Assembly: GCA_021782525.1 (NCBI GenBank)
Contig: JAJXUY010000003.1
Coordinates: forward strand, 1-26,556
Source: Acidobacteriota bacterium
GTDB taxonomy: Bacteria > Acidobacteriota > Thermoanaerobaculia > Thermoanaerobaculales > Thermoanaerobaculaceae
Length of the DNA: 26,556 bases
Direction: 5' to 3'
Shown here: one piece after another, positions 15,588-21,789 of the stretch
Layout of the letters: the number at the start of each line of letters is the position of its first letter
How positions within the stretch are numbered: the stretch's first letter is position 1
Program-made: the position numbers and the translations under genes
The notes under the pieces: generated by a model
Databases searched by the model: none
What the model saw: the letters and a program-made list of their open reading frames with translations, nothing else
Told to the model about the DNA's origin: nothing

Positions 15588-16667
15588 TCAGTGCCTGTGC
15601 CGGTGGTGGGTGTCAGGGTAGTGAGGGTGAGCGTGCTCCAACGGCTCGTGGCGGTGAGCATGGTCGTGTGGCTCGTCGCCAGCCTCGCTCCCGCCATGGC
15701 CGTGCCGGTGGTGCTCGTCATGATAGTGCCGGTGCGCGTGAACCTCCGCCGCGTGCGCGTGCGCGTGGGCATGACCGCCGCCGAGGGCAACGATTAGCCC
15801 GACCAGCAAGAGCGCTGCCGCCAAGAACGAGCTCAGTCTCGGTACTTCGCCCAATATCCAGAAAGAGAGGCAACTTCCCACGAACGGCGCGGCCGCGAAC
15901 ACTCCGATCGTCCGCGTTGTGCCCATTCGACCCAGCGACACGACGAAGAGGACCAGGCTGAGCCCGTACCCGCAAAACCCGACGCAGAGGGCGGCCAGGA
16001 CCGGTGTAGCCGCGGGAAAGGATTCCCCCAGCGCCAACGCCAGTGCGGCGTTGACGGTTCCTCCCGCCAAGCCCTTGATGGTGGCGATCTGGATCGGGTC
16101 CCTGGCTGCGAGCCGCTGGGTGAGGTTGTTGTCCAAACCCCAACAGAGACACGCGCCGGCGATGGGCAGGGCGCCCCGACCCCACCCTTGGAAGCCGCCC
16201 CCTGGCCAGGCGAGCACGATGCACCCGGCCAGGATGATCGCGAGCCCCCAGGCGACTCGCCCCTCGAACCCCTCCCTGAAGAGCGCCCATGCGAGCAAGG
16301 TCGTGAAAACCAACTCGAGGTTGAGCAGGAGTGAGGCCGCGGACGCCTGAGAGGCGGAGAGCCCCACCAGGAAGAGGGTGGGCGCCAGGATACCGCCGGC
16401 GGCAACGGCCGCGCCCAAAGTGAACCAGTCCGCGCCGCGAAGACCCAGCGCTTTGCCCCGGCCAGCGTCCAGGACGCGCCGGACCACCATCCACGCCGCC
16501 AGCCCGATACCAGAGCCCAGGTAAACCAGCGCGGCGAGCGTGAACGGGGCCGCATCGCCCAGGAGCACCTTGCACAAAGGCGCCGTGGCCCCGAAGAGGA
16601 CCGCCGCCAACAACCCCGGTCCTACCGTGGAGAATCGCTGTGTGGTCGCCTGCGAACCTCCCGCCAT
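15588..16667 (-). CDS. EamA (DMT) family transporter with histidine-rich C-terminal tail
   Basis: 359 residues. Ten hydrophobic helices in two EamA repeats: LLAAVLFGATAPLCKVLLG opens the first and LPIAGACLCWGLDNNLTQRL the second. After the last helix (LLLVGLIVALGGG) comes a tail of about 65 residues holding about 23 His, in HAHAHAH, DEHHRHGH and HPHYPDTHHRHRH stretches. Such a tail would bind Zn, Ni, Co or Cu on one membrane side, so the substrate is probably a metal ion or a metal-linked metabolite. It begins 5 nt after the CDF gene ends, so the two are co-transcribed. It converges with the barrel gene; a weak 5-bp hairpin (15508-15530) is the only terminator-like structure between. Confidence 0.88.
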   Translation of the reverse strand: MAGGSQATTQRFSTVGPGLLAAVLFGATAPLCKVLLGDAAPFTLAALVYLGSGIGLAAWMVVRRVLDAGRGKALGLRGADWFTLGAAVAAGGILAPTLFLVGLSASQASAASLLLNLELVFTTLLAWALFREGFEGRVAWGLAIILAGCIVLAWPGGGFQGWGRGALPIAGACLCWGLDNNLTQRLAARDPIQIATIKGLAGGTVNAALALALGESFPAATPVLAALCVGFCGYGLSLVLFVVSLGRMGTTRTIGVFAAAPFVGSCLSFWILGEVPRLSSFLAAALLLVGLIVALGGGHAHAHAHAAEVHAHRHYHDEHHRHGHGGSEAGDEPHDHAHRHEPLEHAHPHYPDTHHRHRH

Positions 16668-16672
16668 GATCC

Positions 16673-17299
16673 CTACGGGGCGAGGCCGGGGGCGCGCAGC
16701 TCGGACCGAGCACGCCGTAGAACACGCAGGGCCGACCGCAGCACGAACACCGCCAACGCCACCCCGACGATCGTATCAGGCCAACCCGTTCGCCAGAACC
16801 ACACGAGACCGGCCGCGCCGAGCACCGAGAGGTTGGCGACGATGTCGTTCCGCGAGCACACCCAGACCGACTGCATGTTGATGTCGTCGGACCGGTGGCG
16901 CCAGAGGAGGCCGAGGCAGGTCGTGTTCGCGACGAGAGCAGCCATCCCCATGAGACCCATCGCTTCGAAGACTGGAGGATGGGGAACCCACGCCTTGTAC
17001 GCCGCCTGTCCGAGGGCCGCAAGCCCGAACGCCGCCATGATCGCGCCCTTGACGACCGCGGACCTGGCCTTCCACCGCGCCGAGCGCCGTACGACGTACA
17101 GGCTGAGTCCGTAGGCCAGCGCGTCTCCGAGCATGTCCAGCGAATCCGAGACGAGCGAGACCGAGCCGGCAAGGACGCCCGTGACCAGCTCCGCGACGAA
17201 CATCACGGCGTTGATGCCGAACACGATCCTGAGCGTCGAGATCTGGCGTGTTCGCAGCTTCTCGACCTCGCACGCGGCGTCGTCGCAGCAATCCGTCAT
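16673..17299 (-). CDS. Short CDF-type cation transporter lacking the cytoplasmic domain
   Basis: 208 residues from ATG 17299, chosen over the upstream ATG because GAGGAA precedes it and it begins with the Cys/Asp motif MTDCCDDAACEVEKLR. Six hydrophobic helices of the cation diffusion facilitator fold are present: TM2 has SDSLDMLGDA with metal-binding Asp spaced by three residues, TM5 has SRNDIVANLSV. The protein ends right after TM6, so the usual ~90-residue C-terminal dimerisation domain is missing. The N-terminal CC motif may capture metal. Its stop is 5 nt from the EamA start, and the MFS gene lies 112 nt upstream on the same strand. Probable role: efflux of Zn, Co or similar ions. Confidence 0.85.
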   Translation of the reverse strand: MTDCCDDAACEVEKLRTRQISTLRIVFGINAVMFVAELVTGVLAGSVSLVSDSLDMLGDALAYGLSLYVVRRSARWKARSAVVKGAIMAAFGLAALGQAAYKAWVPHPPVFEAMGLMGMAALVANTTCLGLLWRHRSDDINMQSVWVCSRNDIVANLSVLGAAGLVWFWRTGWPDTIVGVALAVFVLRSALRVLRRARSELRAPGLAP

Positions 17300-17411
17300 A
17301 GCGATTCCTCGGCGCGCCGCACGGGACCGCCGGCCTCCCACCGACATCGCCAACGCATTGGTACCTCCAGTGTCTCGTCGATGCCGCCTGGTAGTGCTGT
17401 CCGTACCGTAT

Positions 17412-18719
17412 TCAACGCTGTTCCTCCGCGGGGTTGATGTCGGGGTGGGTCTCTTCCGCCCCGAGCGCGACCCAGAGCCCGGAAGCGACCAGGATGGTCA
17501 CGGTCGTCCAGAACGCGGGAAGCACCGCGCGGCTTCCCTGCGCCACCATGCCGAGGACGACGGCGCCGATCGCATAGCCGGTGTCGCGCCAATAGCGGTA
17601 GGCGCCCAGGGACTTGCCCCGCCAGGATGGGGCGGAGATGTCGGCCACGGCGGCGATGATGTTGGGATACAGCAGCGCCATGCCGAACCCCATCGCCACC
17701 GCGCAGGCGAGCCAGGCGGTGGCGGTATGGCTGATGGCGGTCCCCGCAATACCCAGGGCGAGCACCCACAAGCCGGCCACGATGGGGATCTTGCGGCCGA
17801 TGCGATCAGAGAGATGGCCGGTCCAGAGCTGGGAAAGGCCCCAGGTCATGGCGTAGACGCCCGTCACCCAACCGATCGCGGCCAGAGGCAGGCCCCGCTC
17901 TCGAAAGAAGACCGGGAACAGGACCCACACCAGCGTATCGGCCACCTTGTTGCTCACTCCCGCCTGAGACAGGGCGCGGAACGTCCGGTGGCGGAAGGAC
18001 ACCAAGACGAAAATCGCGCGCGCACTGGGCTGCTGGGGCACCCCATTGGGAACGCGCGGGCGGTGACCACGGTAGCTGTCGCCGAGGTGGTCGTGATCCT
18101 CCGCCCTGGCCCAGGGAAGAGTCTCTCGAACCAGGGCGATCGCAAGTGAGAGGCCGATGAGAATGGCTGCGAGCCCGAAACCCAGGAGCGTCAGACGAGG
18201 GCCGTACGCCCCGGCAAGGTAGCCGGTCGCGACGCCGCCCATGCCGACTGCGAAGTATCCGGCGCATTCATTGATCCCGACCGCAAATCCGCGCTGCTTC
18301 GCCCCGGTAATATCCACCTTGCTGGTCACCGTCATGGTCCAGGCGAACCCCTGATTGACGCCGAGGAGGACGTTGGCGCCGATGATCCACCACCAGTTGG
18401 GGGCGAAGAAGATCAGGAAGGGGATGGGCAGACCCGCGATCCAGCCCAAGATCAGCACCGGCTTGCGGCCCACGCGGTCGGAGAGGCTGCCCGCCACAAA
18501 ATTGAGCATGCCTTTGACCAGTCCGAAGGAGAGCACAAAGGAGAGCAGAAAGAAGAACGATCCCGGAGCTACCCCGAACTCCTGGCTCATGGCCGGCAGG
18601 ACGTTGCGCTCCATGGCAATGACCAGCCCCACGAAGAAGACCTGGATGGCTTGTTGGATGAACTGCCCCAGGTTGGCGCGGATGCCCCGCACGTATGCCG
18701 GTGTGCCCTCGGTTTTCAT
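17412..18719 (-). CDS. Major facilitator superfamily transporter
   Basis: 435 residues with twelve predicted helices. The MFS loop-2/3 signature appears twice, as GSLSDRVGRKPVLILG and GHLSDRIGRKIPIVAG, marking the two six-helix halves. The central loop (DHDHLGDSYRGHRP, about residue 215) has several His. Motifs such as GINECAGYFAVG and MALLYPNIIAAVADIS fit a drug- or metabolite-exporting MFS, but the substrate cannot be read. A 13-bp palindrome (CCTGGACTCCAGG, 18727-18739) lies just upstream of the ATG and may regulate it or form a hairpin with the AGG ribosome binding site. It is separated from the DsrE gene by 155 bp, so it may or may not share its transcript. Confidence 0.85.
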   Translation of the reverse strand: MKTEGTPAYVRGIRANLGQFIQQAIQVFFVGLVIAMERNVLPAMSQEFGVAPGSFFFLLSFVLSFGLVKGMLNFVAGSLSDRVGRKPVLILGWIAGLPIPFLIFFAPNWWWIIGANVLLGVNQGFAWTMTVTSKVDITGAKQRGFAVGINECAGYFAVGMGGVATGYLAGAYGPRLTLLGFGLAAILIGLSLAIALVRETLPWARAEDHDHLGDSYRGHRPRVPNGVPQQPSARAIFVLVSFRHRTFRALSQAGVSNKVADTLVWVLFPVFFRERGLPLAAIGWVTGVYAMTWGLSQLWTGHLSDRIGRKIPIVAGLWVLALGIAGTAISHTATAWLACAVAMGFGMALLYPNIIAAVADISAPSWRGKSLGAYRYWRDTGYAIGAVVLGMVAQGSRAVLPAFWTTVTILVASGLWVALGAEETHPDINPAEEQR

Positions 18720-18726
18720 TCGTCTA

Positions 18727-18739
18727 CCTGGACTCCAGG
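18727..18739. promoter_or_regulatory. 13-bp palindrome at the MFS start
   Basis: CCTGGACTCCAGG, symmetric around a central base, lies 7 bp upstream of the MFS start codon on the minus strand and covers its ribosome binding site. It may be an operator or an RNA hairpin limiting translation. The rest of 18740-18874 shows a copy of a dispersed 24-bp sequence (18799-18822) but no gene. Confidence 0.3.
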
Positions 18740-18874
18740 GGCGTTAGGCACGCGCCGTAATCGTACACTCATGGGCTCCCGCGGCCGACGCTCTGGATCG
18801 AAGGCCACCCCTCGGAGCCAGGTGGCGTCCTGGTCCCACCAATGAGAACGGCTACCCGTCTCAACCTATTGCCC

Positions 18875-19222
18875 CTAGAACACGAGGACCTGGTCGGCTT
18901 CGAGCGTCCAGTCCCCGAGCAGGTCCAAGCTCCCCCGCTCCACCCCTTCGATCATCTCTTCAGGCCCGAACCCGCGGGCCTCGGAGCACGACCCTCAGGT
19001 GGCCGCGGCGCCCTGACGCGCCACCGCGGCAACCATGCGCCCGATGTTGTAGAAGCCGTTGGGCGTCTGCTGGTTCTTCCTGGCACAGCCGACCGCGTCG
19101 CCCACCAGGAACAGCTTCACCGCGGCGCCCTTCTTCTGCAGGTTCATGGCGAGTCTCAGGCCGTTGTAGGGCCGCTCGCTGCCGTACGAGCCCTCGTTGA
19201 GGATGATCAGGAACGACTTCAT
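18875..19222 (-). CDS. DsrE-family selenoprotein (in-frame TGA read as selenocysteine)
   Basis: Small sulfur/selenium-relay protein of the DsrE fold, 115 residues if codon 76 (TGA, plus-strand 18995-18997) is decoded as Sec. The N-terminal half is a standard DsrE protein: MKSFLIILNEGSYGSERPYN, LRLAMNLQKKGAAVKLFLVG, GDAVGCARKNQ with the conserved Cys46, and PNGFYNIGRMV. After the TGA the same frame continues GSCSEARGFGPEEMIEGVER and ends DWTLEADQVLVF, the usual DsrE C-terminus, before TAG. Cys homologues have CGTC/CGSC followed by xxARG at this point, so TGA replaces the first Cys of a CxxC motif, giving U76-G-S-C79. A SECIS-like hairpin follows (18962-18981). GGAGG precedes the ATG and the flavoprotein gene is 18 nt upstream. 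The alternative is a Cys-to-stop mutation. Sec machinery genes are not in the window. Confidence 0.85.
18962..18981 (-). promoter_or_regulatory. Candidate bacterial SECIS hairpin for Sec76 of the DsrE gene
   Basis: On the coding (minus) strand AGGCCCG pairs perfectly with CGGGCCT around the six-base loop CGGGTT. The stem starts 13 nt and the loop 20 nt after the TGA. The loop has G at its second position and contains GGT, as in loops bound by SelB. Spacing, stem length and loop composition all fall in the range I recall for bacterial SECIS elements. Confidence 0.75.
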
Positions 19223-19240
19223 GGAACCCTCCTCGTAAGC

Positions 19241-20482
19241 TCACAGCTCCATCGTGACGCCGGACGCCCTGCCCCCCGCCAGCAGGGCGAGGCGCAGGAG
19301 ATCTCGCCTCAGGCCCACGGGCGTGAGCCACCACTTCTCGAAGAGCACCTTGCCCAGATGCCAGCTCTTCCCCACCTTCCGAAGCTCGACCTGCGGCGAG
19401 GGCTCGCCGTAGAAGTTGCCGTACGCGAACCCCGCCATCTCTTCCCCCGCCTCCAGCATGCAGAAGCCGCCCGCGCAGAACCCCTCCGCCCTGCCCGCGC
19501 CGGTGACGTCGTGGGCGATACGTCTGGCGACGACGAGCGCCTGGGCGTGCGCGAAGACGCCGGCCTTGGGCAGGGGCAGGGGCACGTCCGGACGCCAGCG
19601 GCCGGGCAACCCGATGGCCGTCACGTCGCCGATGGCGTAGACCCGTTCGCTCGATGTGGCCAGGGAGGCGCGGTCCACCGGAATCCATCCCGCATCGTTG
19701 CCGAGGCCCGAATCCCGAACGACCGCGGGAGGGCGGTGGGGCGGGATCACGACGAGGAGGTCGCAGTCCTCTCGCGTTCCGTCCTTGAATTCCAGCCGGT
19801 GAGTGTCCCCGTTGACGAACGCCAACGCGCGCCCCGGGTGGAAGTGGACCTCCTTCTTCGCGAGCAGATCGGCCACCATGGCCCCGAGGGCCGGTCCCGC
19901 CACGGGCAACGGCTGGGATTCCGGCGTGAACAGGTGAAGGTCGAACTTGCCGGCGAGCCCGCGCCGCCGCAAGGTGTCGGCGATGAGCATGGCGCCTTCG
20001 TGGGGAGCGCCCGGGCACTTGTAGGGGAGGCTGGAGACGACGACGGCAACCCGCCCACCCCGGAACGATCTCAGTTCATCGCGCAGCCGGGCGGCGCCGT
20101 CGAAGCTGAAGAACGTCTGCGCCGCCCCTTCCAGCCCGGGGATGGCGTCCGGGGCGAGCTCGGCTCCCAGCGCCACGACCAGATGGTCGTAAGCCACCTC
20201 ACCCTGTGCCGTTTGCACCCGGCCGCGGCTCACGTCGATCCGTTCCACCGGGGCGGTGACCAACTCCACGCCGCGTCGGAGCAGGCTCCTGACGGGACGC
20301 ACGATCTGGCCGGGGCGCCGGTCGCCGGTCATGAGCCAGAGGAAGGACGGAGCGAAGGCGTGGTCTGCGTCCCGCTCCACGACCACCACCCGGTGCTCCC
20401 TGGGCAGCAGCCGCCTCAAGGCGTTGGCGGCGACCTGCCCGCCGATCCCGCCGCCGAGAATCACGATGGTCTGTGCCGCCAT
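19241..20482 (-). CDS. SQR-like FAD-dependent oxidoreductase
   Basis: 413-residue flavoprotein of the sulfide:quinone reductase / NADH dehydrogenase fold. The FAD dinucleotide motif VILGGGIGG starts at residue 7 and the second FAD motif VYAIGDVTAI is at 281-290. Cys156 lies in SLPYKCPGAPHEGA, the place of a catalytic Cys in SQR; Cys336 and Cys341 lie in GFCAGGFCML near the C-terminus, where SQR has its other redox Cys. The third SQR Cys (near 128) is absent. It probably oxidises sulfide, persulfide or a selenium analogue and passes electrons to quinone. It sits between the regulator (16-nt gap) and the DsrE selenoprotein (18-nt gap), so electron or sulfane transfer between them is likely. GAGAGG precedes the ATG. 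The exact substrate is inference. Confidence 0.85.
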   Translation of the reverse strand: MAAQTIVILGGGIGGQVAANALRRLLPREHRVVVVERDADHAFAPSFLWLMTGDRRPGQIVRPVRSLLRRGVELVTAPVERIDVSRGRVQTAQGEVAYDHLVVALGAELAPDAIPGLEGAAQTFFSFDGAARLRDELRSFRGGRVAVVVSSLPYKCPGAPHEGAMLIADTLRRRGLAGKFDLHLFTPESQPLPVAGPALGAMVADLLAKKEVHFHPGRALAFVNGDTHRLEFKDGTREDCDLLVVIPPHRPPAVVRDSGLGNDAGWIPVDRASLATSSERVYAIGDVTAIGLPGRWRPDVPLPLPKAGVFAHAQALVVARRIAHDVTGAGRAEGFCAGGFCMLEAGEEMAGFAYGNFYGEPSPQVELRKVGKSWHLGKVLFEKWWLTPVGLRRDLLRLALLAGGRASGVTMEL

Positions 20483-20498
20483 GGTGCCGACCTCTCTT

Positions 20499-21206
20499 TC
20501 AGCGCTGCGCCCGGCTCTTCCCGCGGAAACCCTCGGAGCTTGCCGTGGCCTCGACGGGCATGCCCGCGGCCCGCCAGTCCGGGTAGCCCTCCCGCAGGCG
20601 AACGGCCTTCAGGCCCGCCTCCCGCAGCGTTTCCACGGCCTGAACCGCCAGGACGCAGTACTGGCCCCGGCAGTAGGCAACGATCCGATGGCCGCGGGGG
20701 ACCTCCTTGATCCTGGCCTTCAACTCCCTCAAGGGAATGGAAAGCGCGCCGGCGATGTGGCCCGATCGGTACTCCTCGGCGGGTCGGACGTCCAGGACCG
20801 TGACCTTGCCTTCCCGGAGGCGCTGCAGCAACTCCCTGGCCTCCACGGGTTCCATGCCCTCCCGGCCGTCGAGGAAACGGCGCGTGATCCGTTCCACCTC
20901 CGCCAGGCGCGCCTCGGCGAGGGACCTCATGCTCCGGAAGAACGCGCATACGGCCTCGTCGGCCAGACGGTAGGTGACGAAAAGCCCTCGCTTCTCGGCT
21001 TCGAGCAGGCGCGCCGCCTTCAGAACTTTGAGGTGCTGCGAGGCGCTGGCGATGCCGAGGCCGGCCTCCCCGGCCAGCACCTCCACGCTCCGCGGGCCCT
21101 GGCAAAGCAGGTCCAGGATCTCCAGGCGCTTCGGGTGCGCCACGGCTTTGCCGATCCGTGCGAACTGCCCGTAGGTGGCGTCCTTGTACCGCCGTTCCAC
21201 GCTCAT
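20499..21206 (-). CDS. ArsR-family regulator fused to a rhodanese domain
   Basis: 235 residues; ATG 21206 chosen because GAGGAG lies 9 nt upstream. Residues about 10-95 are an ArsR winged helix (AHPKRLEILDLLCQGPRSVE, then SASQHLKVLKAARLLEAEKRG). Residues about 120-220 are a rhodanese with VLDVRPAEEYRSGHIAGALS and the active loop YCRGQYC (Cys179, Cys184). Cys35 and Cys87 in the ArsR part could form a persulfide or tetrasulfide sensor as in SqrR/BigR-type proteins. The fusion suggests sensing and handling sulfane sulfur in one molecule. First gene of the operon with the flavoprotein and the DsrE selenoprotein, and probably its autorepressor. Confidence 0.92.
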   Translation of the reverse strand: MSVERRYKDATYGQFARIGKAVAHPKRLEILDLLCQGPRSVEVLAGEAGLGIASASQHLKVLKAARLLEAEKRGLFVTYRLADEAVCAFFRSMRSLAEARLAEVERITRRFLDGREGMEPVEARELLQRLREGKVTVLDVRPAEEYRSGHIAGALSIPLRELKARIKEVPRGHRIVAYCRGQYCVLAVQAVETLREAGLKAVRLREGYPDWRAAGMPVEATASSEGFRGKSRAQR

Positions 21207-21224
21207 TCGGTCCCGCTCCTCTAC

Positions 21225-21258
21225 TATTCTACAAACCGATTGAATACTACGTTCATTC
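21225..21258 (-). promoter_or_regulatory. Promoter and candidate ArsR operator of the sulfur/selenium operon
   Basis: On the minus strand TAGAAT makes a good -10 box about 20 nt before the regulator start; no clear -35 is seen. The region holds alternating half-sites: TATTC/GAATA arms 12 bp apart (plus-strand 21225-21246) and another ATTC (21255-21258) 9 bp further. ATTC-N-GAAT is the pattern known for SqrR/BigR regulators, though their spacer is 8 as I recall. Repression by the fused ArsR protein is inferred. Confidence 0.45.
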
Positions 21259-21370
21259 CCGGACCGACGCAAGCTCTGGGAGGAGACAAGACCTCCGTCG
21301 AGCCTCTTTCGGGTGTCCCTCGCGGCCGCGAGCGGATGGGGGTCCCGGGCCGCGCGGCGCCGGCACGCTC

Positions 21371-21664
21371 GGCGCCGGCCCCGCGGTCGTCCCGCCCGCG
21401 GCCGAGCTGCCGCGCATGCGCGGCGAGGTGCGCCTCCACTTCGAGCCGCGCAGCTCGCTGTACAACACCGACGGCCAGGTGTTCTCCGCCGTCGGCGTGC
21501 CGGCGGCGCTGTTCATGGAGGACTACGACATCAACCGCCAGGGCTACCACGACACCCACGACACCATGGAGAACATCGACCTCGACGACGGCGCCGCGCT
21601 CGCCGCCATCGCGATCGAGACGATCGCCCGCCTGGCAACGGCGGCGGAGACGGGACGACGGTAG
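21371..21664 (+). pseudogene. M28 peptidase 3'-end fragment (copy C)
   Basis: Third copy of the M28 C-terminal coding segment in the same orientation as copies A and B. It keeps an open frame, including YHDTHDTMENID and ALFMEDYDINRQGY, and ends with its own last residues (TAAETGRR) and TAG. The catalytic Glu and the other metal ligands, which lie upstream in the full gene, are absent. Identity to copy A is about 95% by eye over about 245 bp, closer than copy B. It lies upstream of, and divergent from, the sulfur operon and convergent to the aldo/keto reductase. It has no start or ribosome binding site. It looks like a recent partial duplication marking the right edge of the accessory region. 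Confidence 0.85.
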
Positions 21665-21708
21665 AACGAAAAGGGTCGAAGGAAGACGGGAGGCAGCTCA
21701 GGAAGCCA

Positions 21709-21780
21709 AGAGGTTCTTCCTCTCCGGCTTCATGTCCTGCGTCTTCCCTCTCCCCTTTTCCCTTTTCCCTCTTCCCTCGT
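21709..21780. other. Small hairpin and polypyrimidine tract after the aldo/keto reductase gene
   Basis: AGAGG-TTCTT-CCTCT (21709-21723) can form a 5-bp hairpin, and 21743-21780 is a nearly pure pyrimidine tract built from CCCTTTT-like units. It lies between the convergent copy C and the reductase gene and may act as a weak terminator. No gene is present. Confidence 0.3.
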
Positions 21781-21789
21781 CGGAGCGCG

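Noticed and set aside
18995..19222. DsrE gene as a simple truncated 75-residue protein
   Set aside because: The same frame continues with the conserved DsrE C-terminus, the TGA replaces a conserved Cys, and a SECIS-like hairpin follows.
18842..20710. 622-codon plus-strand frame across the sulfur operon
   Set aside because: Shadow of the flavoprotein and DsrE genes on the other strand; no recognisable motifs.
969..21370. Classical integrative element with integrase and tRNA attachment site
   Set aside because: No integrase, excisionase, relaxase or tRNA gene was found; only the M28 3'-end repeats suggest insertion.
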